In this document: positions 1-6,389 of the stretch, piece by piece | Numbering within the stretch: position 1 is the first letter of the stretch | How the letters are laid out: the number at the start of each line of letters is the position of its first letter | Virus record (IMG/VR): IMGVR_UViG_3300032797_000576 | Span: 1-39,108 of that record | From: a virus | Direction: 5' to 3' (one strand) | Length of the DNA: 39,108 bases | Notes under the pieces: generated by a model | Database searches by the model: none | Seen by the model: only the letters and a program-made list of their open reading frames with translations | Told to the model about the DNA's origin: nothing | Program-made: the position numbers and the translations under genes

Positions 1-1
1 C

Positions 2-298
2 GACAGAAGGCCGTGGGATGCCATCACAGCCGCGCGCAGGCATCTCGCGGGAAAATGCACAAAGGCGGAACTCGATGCCGTCCATGCCGCCGCCGATGCC
101 GCCGCCGATGCCGCCGCTGCCGCCGCCTATGCCGCCGCCTATGCCGCCGATGTCGCCGCCGCTGCCGCCGCCTATGCCTCCGCCTATGCCGCCCGTGTCG
201 CCCGTGTCGCCGCCGATGCCGCCGATGCCGAACGCGCCTGGCAAGAAGACCGGTTGAAGGAAATGCTCGCGGCGGCGGAGGGGAAGGAGGCGAAGTGA
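2..298 (+). CDS. Ala-rich phage protein, 3' part (cut by window edge)
   Basis: This is the C-terminal part of the gene seen complete at 38561-39076, entering here without its start. The frame runs from base 2 to the TGA at 296-298, encoding 98 residues. It has the DRRPWDAI segment, then an Ala-rich tract with Asp, Tyr and Val at intervals (48 codons here against 30 in the other copy), then the ending AAAEGKEAK. The stop overlaps the ATG of the next gene (TGATG), and an AAGGAGG ribosome site for that gene lies inside the last codons. Confidence 0.85.
   Translation, partial: DRRPWDAITAARRHLAGKCTKAELDAVHAAADAAADAAAAAAYAAAYAADVAAAAAAYASAYAARVARVAADAADAERAWQEDRLKEMLAAAEGKEAK
86..229 (+). repeat. 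GCC-codon tandem repeat, long allele
   Basis: This imperfect repeat is built from GCC codons broken by GAT, TAT, GTC and CGT, 48 codons long. It encodes an Ala-rich, probably helical segment. The other copy of the same gene (38918-39007) has 30 codons. Alignment places the losses as one 15-codon and one 3-codon block, so both alleles keep the frame. Confidence 0.85.
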
Positions 299-636
299 TG
301 AGTGAGTGTCCGAATGGCGACCCCTATTACTCCGAGTTTTGGGTAAACCCGATCCGATGCCGAGTAAGCGGTCGCCTATGCAGGGCCGAGGGCGGGGGAG
401 CATACCAAGAATGTTTCGAGTATCAACGCGCCCGCGCCGTGGCGGCGGAGGCTTTGGCTGAGCGGCTGCATATCTGGTCGGAGCAATTGCTAGTGCTACA
501 CCCGGAATCGTTGCAATGCCTGCCAAGCATCGGCGGTGTTGACCCGCGGGAGGTGTTTGCCGCGCAGAAGCCGGTCGCCGCGGGCGCTTGTCTACCTCAC
601 ACGGCGGCGGAGGGGAAGGAGGGCGGAGGTGGCTGA
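298..636 (+). CDS. Hypothetical Cys-containing phage protein
   Basis: A 112-residue protein with no family I recognise. The ATG at 298 overlaps the previous stop (TGATG) and has AAGGAGG 7-8 bases upstream, so the start is well supported. Four cysteines at residues 4, 21, 28 and 39 (the middle pair in RCRVSGRLCR) could bind a metal; that is inference. The C-terminus AAEGKEGGGG repeats, in DNA and peptide, the ending of the Ala-rich gene before it. The ribosome site of the next gene is embedded there. The next gene starts 8 bases before this one stops. Only its first 33 bases recur at the window's right end. Confidence 0.7.
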   Translation: MSECPNGDPYYSEFWVNPIRCRVSGRLCRAEGGGAYQECFEYQRARAVAAEALAERLHIWSEQLLVLHPESLQCLPSIGGVDPREVFAAQKPVAAGACLPHTAAEGKEGGGG

Positions 637-1072
637 CATCACCATCGCCAACCTACGCGATTTGCCGCCGGTGAGCGAGTGGCCGGAGTGGTGGGTCTAC
701 ATCGGACGGGAGAGCAAGCGGCGCGGGCTGAAGGCCAGTCCCCTGGCGAATCCCTTCGGCATCGGCGCGCCGCGAGGAAAACTTCGGGACTATGGCGACA
801 GGATCGAGTACACCGCTGGCAAGGCCAGCCGCGACGATGTGATAGGAATGTTCCGGGAATGGCTCATGGCGCAGACGTTACCGATGGTGGTCTCTGAGCA
901 GCGTCTTGAGCTAGCGCGACTTCTCGGACTCCTCGCCAGGCACGGCAAGCTGGTACTCGTCTGTTGGTGCGCGCCGAAGGCGTGTCACGGCGAGGTGATC
1001 CGGGAAGCACTGGGGGCCGGAGGTAGGGGAGACTGCCTTGACGTGCTGGCTACACTGGAGGCGGGGGCGTGA
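629..1072 (+). CDS. DUF4326 family protein
   Basis: 147 residues, starting at GTG 629 behind AAGGAGG. The long open frame further upstream is out of register with the neighbouring gene and looks spurious. Features of the DUF4326 family are visible: WVYIGR (residues 22-27), SPLANPF (37-43) and a C-terminal CWCAPKACHG (112-121) with three cysteines and a histidine. The family is common in phages; its biochemical role is not established as far as I know. The Cys/His motif suggests metal binding. It overlaps the previous gene by 8 bases and the methyltransferase by 4 (GTGA), so the three are probably translated together. Confidence 0.85.
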   Translation: MADITIANLRDLPPVSEWPEWWVYIGRESKRRGLKASPLANPFGIGAPRGKLRDYGDRIEYTAGKASRDDVIGMFREWLMAQTLPMVVSEQRLELARLLGLLARHGKLVLVCWCAPKACHGEVIREALGAGGRGDCLDVLATLEAGA

Positions 1073-2424
1073 CATTCGCCGAGGTATTCGCTGGCATACG
1101 GGGGGCGTCCGTGGCGTGGGACGCTCTGGACTGGCAATGCCTATGGGTAGCAGAGACAGACGCTTTCGCGTCGGCAGTCGGTGCCTATCACCACGGCGCG
1201 CCGAACCTGGGAGATGTGCATGAGGTCGGAAAGGACACCGCAGAGCCGGTTGACATTCTCATCGGGGGACCCCCCTGCCAGGATTTCTCCCTCGCAGGAA
1301 AGCGAGAGGGAATGGCAGGTAGCCGCGGCTCAATGGTCTGGCAGTATCTTAGAGTGGCTGATGAACTGTGCCCCCGCTGGCTGGTCTTTGAGAACGTCCC
1401 CGGCCTCCTGTCTTCGGGAAGCGGACGGGACTTTGGTGCCTTCCTCGGAGCACTGGCGGAGCGCGGGTATATGGGGTGCTACCGAGTGCTTGACGCTCAG
1501 TTTGCCGGAGTACCACAGCGGCGCCGTCGTGTGTTCGCTGTCTGCCATCTTGGAGACTGGCGACCTGCCGCAGCGGTACTACTTGAGCGCGAAAGCCTGT
1601 GCTGGAATCCTGCGCCGAGCCGCGAAGCGAGGGAAGAGGTTGCCGGAAGCCTTACGGGCGGCACTCGAAAGTGTGGTGGGGCAGACGAGAACGATGCAGA
1701 GCAGCGACGGTTAGTGCCATCCCTGACGGGAGGGCCACCCTTCGCACGGACGGGGAATAGTCGCGTGGAGGCCGAGGCGTTGGTTGCCTTCTCCTGCAAA
1801 GACAATGGACGGGACGCGGGCAACCTGAGTCCACCACTGCGCGCCATGGGCCATGATCGTAGTCACACGAACGCGGGCGGGCAGGTGGCAGTTGCCTTTG
1901 ACACTCAGCAGATCACCAGCAAGGCAAACTGCACACGCGCTGAGGACGGACTACCCGCATCATCACTGGCGGCGAGGTCGCGGATGCACATCGCCTTCGC
2001 CCAAAACCGGGTTGGCGAGGTGCGGACGGGTGAAGTCGTCGGGACACTCAACGAGAACAGCAACGCGAGTGGACGTAATACGCGGATGGTGGTCGGTCCC
2101 CTCTGCGCCAATGCCGCGACCGAACGCAAGCACGGCGACGGAGGTATCAGTAGCATTCAGCAGTTCCTATCGGGCCACATTCAGCCTGCTGGGTTTGGTG
2201 TGCGCCGCCTGACTCCGCGTGAGTGCGAGCGCCTCCAGGGATTCCCGGACGACTACACCCTCATACCCTGGCGCGGTAAGCCGCGGGAACAATGCCCGGA
2301 CGGGCCGCGGTATCGGGTTCTCGGCAATGCCTTCCCGGTGCCAGTAGTGCGGTGGATTGGAGAGCGGATCGTCCTCGCCGAGGCGCGGCTTGCGGCGGCG
2401 CGGGAGCAGGGGAGGCTGATGTGA
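1069..2424 (+). CDS. dcm: C5 cytosine DNA methyltransferase
   Basis: 451 residues. Methylates the C5 position of cytosine using S-adenosylmethionine, probably to protect phage DNA from host restriction. The canonical motifs are present in order: I (FAGIRGA, 7-13), IV with the catalytic cysteine (GGPPCQDFS, C70), VI (ENVPG, 108-112), VIII (QRRRRV, 150-155), and IX/X near the C-terminus (RECERLQGFP, then GNAFPVPV). About 200 residues rich in Gly, Asn and Thr separate VIII from IX. This is the target-recognition region and is longer than in a minimal enzyme. No restriction endonuclease is adjacent, so it looks like an orphan enzyme. The GTG start at 1069 overlaps the previous stop (GTGA). Confidence 0.95.
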   Translation: MTFAEVFAGIRGASVAWDALDWQCLWVAETDAFASAVGAYHHGAPNLGDVHEVGKDTAEPVDILIGGPPCQDFSLAGKREGMAGSRGSMVWQYLRVADELCPRWLVFENVPGLLSSGSGRDFGAFLGALAERGYMGCYRVLDAQFAGVPQRRRRVFAVCHLGDWRPAAAVLLERESLCWNPAPSREAREEVAGSLTGGTRKCGGADENDAEQRRLVPSLTGGPPFARTGNSRVEAEALVAFSCKDNGRDAGNLSPPLRAMGHDRSHTNAGGQVAVAFDTQQITSKANCTRAEDGLPASSLAARSRMHIAFAQNRVGEVRTGEVVGTLNENSNASGRNTRMVVGPLCANAATERKHGDGGISSIQQFLSGHIQPAGFGVRRLTPRECERLQGFPDDYTLIPWRGKPREQCPDGPRYRVLGNAFPVPVVRWIGERIVLAEARLAAAREQGRLM

Positions 2425-2948
2425 TGAAACATCTGCGGTATCTCAGATATGTGGTGCTCCATCGGTGGTTCGTGACAGTAGAGTGCTTTCGGCGCGGCCT
2501 GTACTGGCGCGGATTGGTGCACGACCTGTCGAAGTTTCTGGCTTCCGAGTGGTTTGCTTACGCTGAGCACTTTCATGGCCGATATGCGTGCCAGTGGCGG
2601 GACGCGACCGGCTACTACAAGCCGACGACTACGGGGGACGAGGCTTTTGATCTTGCCTGGTGCTTCCACCAGAACCGAAATGACCATCACTGGCAATGGT
2701 GGGTGACCATCGAGGACGGAAGCGGCGCGGCGATCCCCCTGCCGATGAGTCGGGCGGCGCGGTTGGAGATGGTCTGCGACTGGGTGGGCGCGAGTCGCGC
2801 GCAGGGACATGGCGGGTTGTTCGGTCCTGCTGGTGTGGGGGCATGGTACGCGAAGCACCGCGGGAAGATATTCCTCCACCCAGAGACGCGGGAATGGGTA
2901 GAGGGCTACCTTGCGGCGGCGCGGGAGCAGGGGAGTCTCCAGGCGTGA
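2424..2948 (+). CDS. DUF5662 family protein
   Basis: 174 residues, ATG sharing one base with the methyltransferase stop (TGATG). It matches the DUF5662 pattern: HDLSKF (33-38), SEWFAYAEHF (41-50) and H-x2-N-x2-HHW (82-90). The spaced His/Asp residues recall HD-type metal-binding helical proteins, but no activity is established. The family is widespread in tailed phages. Its last codons (LAAAREQG) repeat the ending of the methyltransferase in both DNA and peptide. It is the last gene before the non-coding stretch ahead of the terminase genes. Confidence 0.8.
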   Translation: MKHLRYLRYVVLHRWFVTVECFRRGLYWRGLVHDLSKFLASEWFAYAEHFHGRYACQWRDATGYYKPTTTGDEAFDLAWCFHQNRNDHHWQWWVTIEDGSGAAIPLPMSRAARLEMVCDWVGASRAQGHGGLFGPAGVGAWYAKHRGKIFLHPETREWVEGYLAAAREQGSLQA

Positions 2949-3092
2949 GGGGGCCGGCTACGCAGAATCGCTCAGGAGCGGCGGTTGGCCGAGAGGCGGA
3001 GCAGGCGGAACGGTGATTATACAGGCATTTCCTGCCCTTTCGGCGGTTTTGCCTGGAAACGACGCGCTACGATGCCCTGAGAGAGGCCGTTC

Positions 3093-3119
3093 GGGGGCGG
3101 GGATAGGTGAGGGGGCGGG
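3093..3119 (+). other. Putative G-quadruplex motif 1
   Basis: Four G runs of 5, 4, 5 and 3, separated by 1, 8 and 1 bases, on the coding strand of the region before terS. This fits the general four-run G-quadruplex pattern, with one long loop. Any role in packaging or transcription is inference. Confidence 0.45.
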
Positions 3120-3140
3120 AAGGTAGGCCAACGCAGGGCT

Positions 3141-3166
3141 GGGGGCAAGGGGCGCAGGGGCAGGGG
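3141..3166 (+). other. Putative G-quadruplex motif 2
   Basis: G runs of 5, 4, 4 and 4 separated by 3, 4 and 2 bases. This is a strict match to the G-quadruplex pattern with short loops and the strongest such motif I noticed in the window. It sits about 240 bases upstream of terS. Confidence 0.55.
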
Positions 3167-3222
3167 CATCGTGGCGGAGAGACCGCAGGTCCGATCAGGT
3201 TTGAGATTGTTGGGGGGAGGGA

Positions 3223-3252
3223 TTGACAGGCGGGGGGCGGATGTGGTAAGTG
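3223..3252 (+). promoter_or_regulatory. Weak candidate promoter for the structural operon
   Basis: A perfect TTGACA at 3223-3228 is followed after 18 bases by TAAGTG, a poor -10 box. The position upstream of the terminase genes would suit a late promoter, but the -10 match is weak and an activator would probably be needed. Confidence 0.25.
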
Positions 3253-3368
3253 GAGGTTGACGGCCGAGCCTCTGGGCTCGCCCCGCCGAAGGCGGGTGAA
3301 CGCCAGGGGTAATGCGGCGGCAGGGTCCACGCCGAGCTTCTGAGCTGGGTGTCCGACTGATCATCGGA

Positions 3369-3400
3369 CGCCGAGCCTAGAGGCTCGGCGTGTGTTTTTA
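3369..3400 (+). terminator. Terminator-like hairpin just before terS
   Basis: A 10-bp perfect inverted repeat (3369-3378 with 3381-3390) is followed by TGTGTTTTTA, which is the shape of an intrinsic terminator. It ends only a few bases before the terS ribosome site. It may stop read-through from the methyltransferase operon, or act as an attenuator that late transcription must pass. The arms belong to the same GCCGAGCC/GGCTCGGC palindrome family found at 3265 and inside terL at 5021. Confidence 0.65.
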
Positions 3401-3407
3401 TGGAGGA

Positions 3408-3968
3408 ATGGTGAGGAAGGACAAGCGTCCGAGGCGGGCAGCGAGGACCCGAAAAGGGCCGAAACGGCCCGATGCTACGCGTGCGCGCACGCGAGCGACA
3501 AAGCGGGCGGGGCCGGGTGGCGAGCCTGAGTTTTGGACGGCACCGCGGGCGGCCGCGTATGCAATGGTATTGGGGGGCATGAGCCTGGGGGAGATTGCAG
3601 AGAAGGTCGGGGTTCATCCGCGGACGCTGTTCGAGTGGCGCCACTCGGCGGAGTGGCAGGCGCGGTGGGGGCAGGACATAGAGCAGCTCAAGGAAATGCA
3701 CCGGGACGAACTGCAGGCGGTGCTCGTGGCGGCGGTCGGGGCGATGAAGAGGCACGTGACGAAGGACAGTTATGCGGCACTGGAGGTGCTGCACCGGATG
3801 GGCACGATGCCGAAGCCGGCGGACGTTCTGAAGCACATCGGAGGGAGGCCGGCGATCTCGCTTGACGTGAAGACCCGGCAGCAGGCGGAGGCGCAGACGG
3901 CGGCGCTGCTGGCGCTTGACCTGGCGCGGAAGGCCTTGGGCAGAGACACCGACGGAGGCGTGCTTTGA
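3408..3968 (+). CDS. terS: Terminase small subunit
   Basis: 186 residues from ATG 3408; GTG 3411 is equally possible and has better spacing from GGAGG at 3402-3406. Recognises phage DNA and hands it to the large subunit for packaging. The basic N-terminus (many Lys/Arg in the first 35 residues) is followed by a helix-turn-helix of the type seen in small terminases: MSLGEIAEKVGVHPRTLFEW, then HSAEWQ. A helical middle with EQLKEMHRDELQAVL suits oligomer formation. The stop overlaps the TTG start of the large subunit, the usual terS-terL pairing. Confidence 0.85.
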   Translation: MVRKDKRPRRAARTRKGPKRPDATRARTRATKRAGPGGEPEFWTAPRAAAYAMVLGGMSLGEIAEKVGVHPRTLFEWRHSAEWQARWGQDIEQLKEMHRDELQAVLVAAVGAMKRHVTKDSYAALEVLHRMGTMPKPADVLKHIGGRPAISLDVKTRQQAEAQTAALLALDLARKALGRDTDGGVL

Positions 3969-5605
3969 GCGCGCAGCAGGTCATAACCGATCCCTTCGCG
4001 GGGCAGGCGGCGGCGCGGCATTTCCTATCGCAGCTCGACGACCCGCGGGGTTACTACCGTGCGAACCCGCGCACCTGGATTGAAGCCAACCTGGTCATTA
4101 GGACGAAGGGGCGGAGGGAGATCCCCTTCCTGCTCAATGCCGTGCAGCAGCGATTCCTCGCGCAAATGACGGGCAGGGACTTGATTCTCAAGCCGAGGCA
4201 GTTGGGGTTCACGACGCTGTCCTGTGCGCTGTTTTTCGCGGACACGCTGCTGAGGCCGAACACTACGTCTGTGCTGGTGGCGCATGACTGGGCTTCGACG
4301 GAAAAGATATTCCGCATCGTTCACCTGTTCTGGGAGCAGTTGCCCGAGGAGGAGCGCGTGCAAGTGGGCCGCCCGCGCTACGCCTCGAAAACGGAGCTCG
4401 TCTGGCCGCAGATCGGGTCGAGCTTCTACGTCGGCGCGGCGGGGTCGGCGCGGTTCGGCCACGGTCTGACGATCCACAACCTCCATCTTTCCGAGGCGGC
4501 GCGGTACGTGCATCCCGAGGTGGTGCTGCGGGGTCTGCTGGAGGCGGTGCCGCTGGGCGGGCGGATCATCTTCGAGTCAACGGCGAACGGGATGGGCAAC
4601 GACTTTCACCAGCGGTGGGTGGAGGCGAAGGGCGGGAAGAGTACGTACCGGCCCCACCTCTACTTGTGGTGGGACGATCCGAGCTATCGCATAGAGGGGC
4701 CCCCGCTGGAGGATGTGACGGAGGAGGAGAGAGCACTGATGGCGCGGCACGGTCTGGATGACGCGCAGATCAGGTGGCGGCGCGGCAAGATCGCGGAGCT
4801 GGGGCGGGCGTTCCCGGAGCAGTATCCCGAGGATGATGAGAGCTGCTTCCTGACGACGGGGCGCATGTTCTTCGACTTGCAGCAGGCGGACCTGTGTCGG
4901 ATGGGGGCGGCGGCGGACCCGATAGGCACCGAGGATAACGGCGACACGGTGATCTGGCAAGAGCCGACGCCCGGGCGGGCCTACATCATCGCGGCTGACA
5001 CCGCGAAGGGGAAAGAGGAGGCCGAGCCTACCGGGCTCGGCGACGAGGTCGGAGGGCCCGACTACTCGGCGGCGGTGGTGAGGGATTGGGTGTCGGGGGA
5101 GCACATGGCCTCGGTTCACACCCGGCTGCCGGAGTATCCGTTCGCCCATCTGCTGCTGCGCTTGTGGCGCCGGTATCCGGGGCTGATCGTGGCGGAGAGG
5201 CCGGGGCCGGGCGAGGTGGTGGCGCTGCGGCTGCACGAATTGGAGCCGCGGGCGGTGTGGGTGGAGCGGAAGGACAAGCGGCCGGGGTGGCTCTCGAACG
5301 CGCAAACGAGGCGGTTGGCGTTGGATCGGCTCTGGCACGGGATAGAGAAGCTAGAGTTGGGCTCTCACGATGAGGGCTTTTGGAGCGAGGTGCGGGCGTT
5401 CGCGTATCAGGATGACGGGATCCCGCGGGCGCAGGAGGGCAGACACGATGACAGGGTGATGTGCTGGGCGATCTCGGAGCTGGTGCGGTTGGCCAACCCG
5501 GCGCCGGAGGTGCGCGGAGGGAAGCCGAAGCCGCTCCCGCAGTACGGGCACACATGGGATAGAGGGCCGCGAGTCGGAGCGGTCGTTGCAGGACGAAGGC
5601 GCTGA
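3965..5605 (+). CDS. terL: Terminase large subunit (packaging ATPase/nuclease)
   Basis: 546 residues; TTG start at 3965 overlapping the terS stop, with GGAGG just upstream. Motor that cuts DNA and pumps it into the prohead. The ATPase half has a Walker A variant KPRQLGFTT (76-84) and a Walker B-like HLSEAA (about 174-179). The nuclease half shows AADTAKG (Asp near 344), IVAERPGPG (Glu near 410) and HDDRV (Asp near 495), the acidic residues expected of the RNase H-like fold. Odd feature: the loop between the first catalytic Asp and PDYSAAVV carries an extra segment (EEAEPTGLGDE) encoded by a perfect DNA palindrome at 5021-5041. Confidence 0.95.
   Translation: MSAQQVITDPFAGQAAARHFLSQLDDPRGYYRANPRTWIEANLVIRTKGRREIPFLLNAVQQRFLAQMTGRDLILKPRQLGFTTLSCALFFADTLLRPNTTSVLVAHDWASTEKIFRIVHLFWEQLPEEERVQVGRPRYASKTELVWPQIGSSFYVGAAGSARFGHGLTIHNLHLSEAARYVHPEVVLRGLLEAVPLGGRIIFESTANGMGNDFHQRWVEAKGGKSTYRPHLYLWWDDPSYRIEGPPLEDVTEEERALMARHGLDDAQIRWRRGKIAELGRAFPEQYPEDDESCFLTTGRMFFDLQQADLCRMGAAADPIGTEDNGDTVIWQEPTPGRAYIIAADTAKGKEEAEPTGLGDEVGGPDYSAAVVRDWVSGEHMASVHTRLPEYPFAHLLLRLWRRYPGLIVAERPGPGEVVALRLHELEPRAVWVERKDKRPGWLSNAQTRRLALDRLWHGIEKLELGSHDEGFWSEVRAFAYQDDGIPRAQEGRHDDRVMCWAISELVRLANPAPEVRGGKPKPLPQYGHTWDRGPRVGAVVAGRRR
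5021..5041. repeat. In-frame palindrome in terL nuclease domain
   Basis: Two 8-bp arms, GCCGAGCC and GGCTCGGC, around TACCG. The same arms occur in the non-coding region at 3265-3280 (imperfect) and 3369-3390. Here the element is translated as part of a loop next to the nuclease active site, and it keeps the frame. It looks like an inserted REP-type element. Confidence 0.7.
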
Positions 5606-5620
5606 GCAGGCAGACTACAT

Positions 5621-5641
5621 GGCAGGAGCAAGCCTCCTGCC
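5621..5641 (+). other. Hairpin between terL and the next gene
   Basis: An 8-bp inverted repeat (GGCAGGAG with CTCCTGCC, loop of 5) lies in the 55-base gap. No T run follows, so it is more likely an RNA stability or processing element than a terminator. Confidence 0.4.
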
Positions 5642-5660
5642 CAACAGGGAGGAGACGACA

Positions 5661-6380
5661 ATGACGCGAAGGGCGAAGTTAGGACTGACGGCGGTTGTGC
5701 TATTGGTCGCGCTGGTGATCGCGGCAGTGGCCTGGGGAGGGGACACCACGGCACCGCTGGTGCGTTGGATCACGAGCACGCAGGCCAACGTGCAGGCCGG
5801 CGTGGGCCTGGGCGGGGGTCTGGGGAAGTTCCCGTGCGTCCAGGTGATGGACGCGGTGCCGGCATTGAGCACTGCTGGCGTACACGCGGCGATCACGATC
5901 CCGACTGGAGTGACGGCGACGGCGGTGCATGTTGACCTGACATCGCCGACCTATTACCGCAACATCACGATCACAGGGTCAGGAGCAGAGTCGCTGAGCG
6001 CGGTGGACATCGAGGGGACGAAGTGGGACGGCACCCGGCAGACAGAGAGCATCACCGGGACCGGCGCGGCGACAGTGCAGGGCCTCAAGCCGTTCAAGAC
6101 CGTGACGAAGGTTATCGTCCACGGTGTAGCGGTCCCCAACGCTGCGACCTACACGATCGGATGGGGCGACTATCTCGGACTCTACCGGCCTATCTCGGCG
6201 GCGGCAGATGTGACACAGATTGCGCTCAAGGCCAGTGCCGGAACGGCCTGGGTAGTGACGGCGGCGGGCGCGCTGCCGGCGGGGGCGGCGGTCTCCGCGA
6301 CTAACGGGACGGTGCTGCCGGAAACGACCATCACCGCTGCCGACGGCTATATGATTACCTACAACGCGAGCGCGTGGTAG
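5661..6380 (+). CDS. Membrane-anchored or exported protein between terL and portal
   Basis: 239 residues from ATG 5661, with a GGGAGGAG site upstream; an earlier in-frame ATG (5586) lies inside terL and lacks such a site. After three basic residues comes one hydrophobic segment (about 7-25, LTAVVLLVALVIAAVAW), then a Thr/Ala/Val-rich body without obvious motifs that looks mostly beta. It could be an uncleaved signal anchor or a signal peptide. The place between terminase and portal is usually kept for head genes, so a decoration protein is possible, but a leader segment would be odd for one. Function unknown. Confidence 0.7.
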   Translation: MTRRAKLGLTAVVLLVALVIAAVAWGGDTTAPLVRWITSTQANVQAGVGLGGGLGKFPCVQVMDAVPALSTAGVHAAITIPTGVTATAVHVDLTSPTYYRNITITGSGAESLSAVDIEGTKWDGTRQTESITGTGAATVQGLKPFKTVTKVIVHGVAVPNAATYTIGWGDYLGLYRPISAAADVTQIALKASAGTAWVVTAAGALPAGAAVSATNGTVLPETTITAADGYMITYNASAW

Positions 6381-6389
6381 GAAGCAACG

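Larger units (their letters stand above)
1..330. repeat. End overlap of circular genome, left copy
   Basis: These 330 bases are repeated at 38833-39108 in the same gene context. The right copy is 54 bases shorter, and all of the difference lies in the GCC-rich codon repeat (45 bp and 9 bp blocks, both multiples of 3). Outside that repeat the copies look identical by eye. This is what a circular or circularly permuted genome gives when assembly breaks at a variable repeat. A true terminal repeat of a packaged genome is less likely, because its two ends would normally be identical. Confidence 0.9.
2949..3407. other. Gene-free region before the terminase genes (candidate pac/cos and late control region)
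   Basis: About 460 bases without a convincing gene, the longest such stretch. The plus strand is strongly G-rich, with two four-run G tracts (3093-3119 and 3141-3166), a possible -35 box (TTGACA at 3223), a series of short palindromes (3265-3280, 3282-3296, 3351-3369) and a hairpin followed by T-rich sequence (3369-3400). Phages often place the packaging start and a late promoter just upstream of the small terminase gene, so this is the natural candidate. The cut site itself cannot be seen. Confidence 0.6.

Noticed and set aside
86-229. CRISPR-like array
   Set aside because: Units are single-codon variations with no fixed spacer and they are translated; no cas gene is present.
13-297. Arg/Cys-rich and Met/Pro-rich frames across the GCC repeat
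   Set aside because: They are other-frame readings of the Ala codon repeat, which is in the correct frame of a full gene at the other end.
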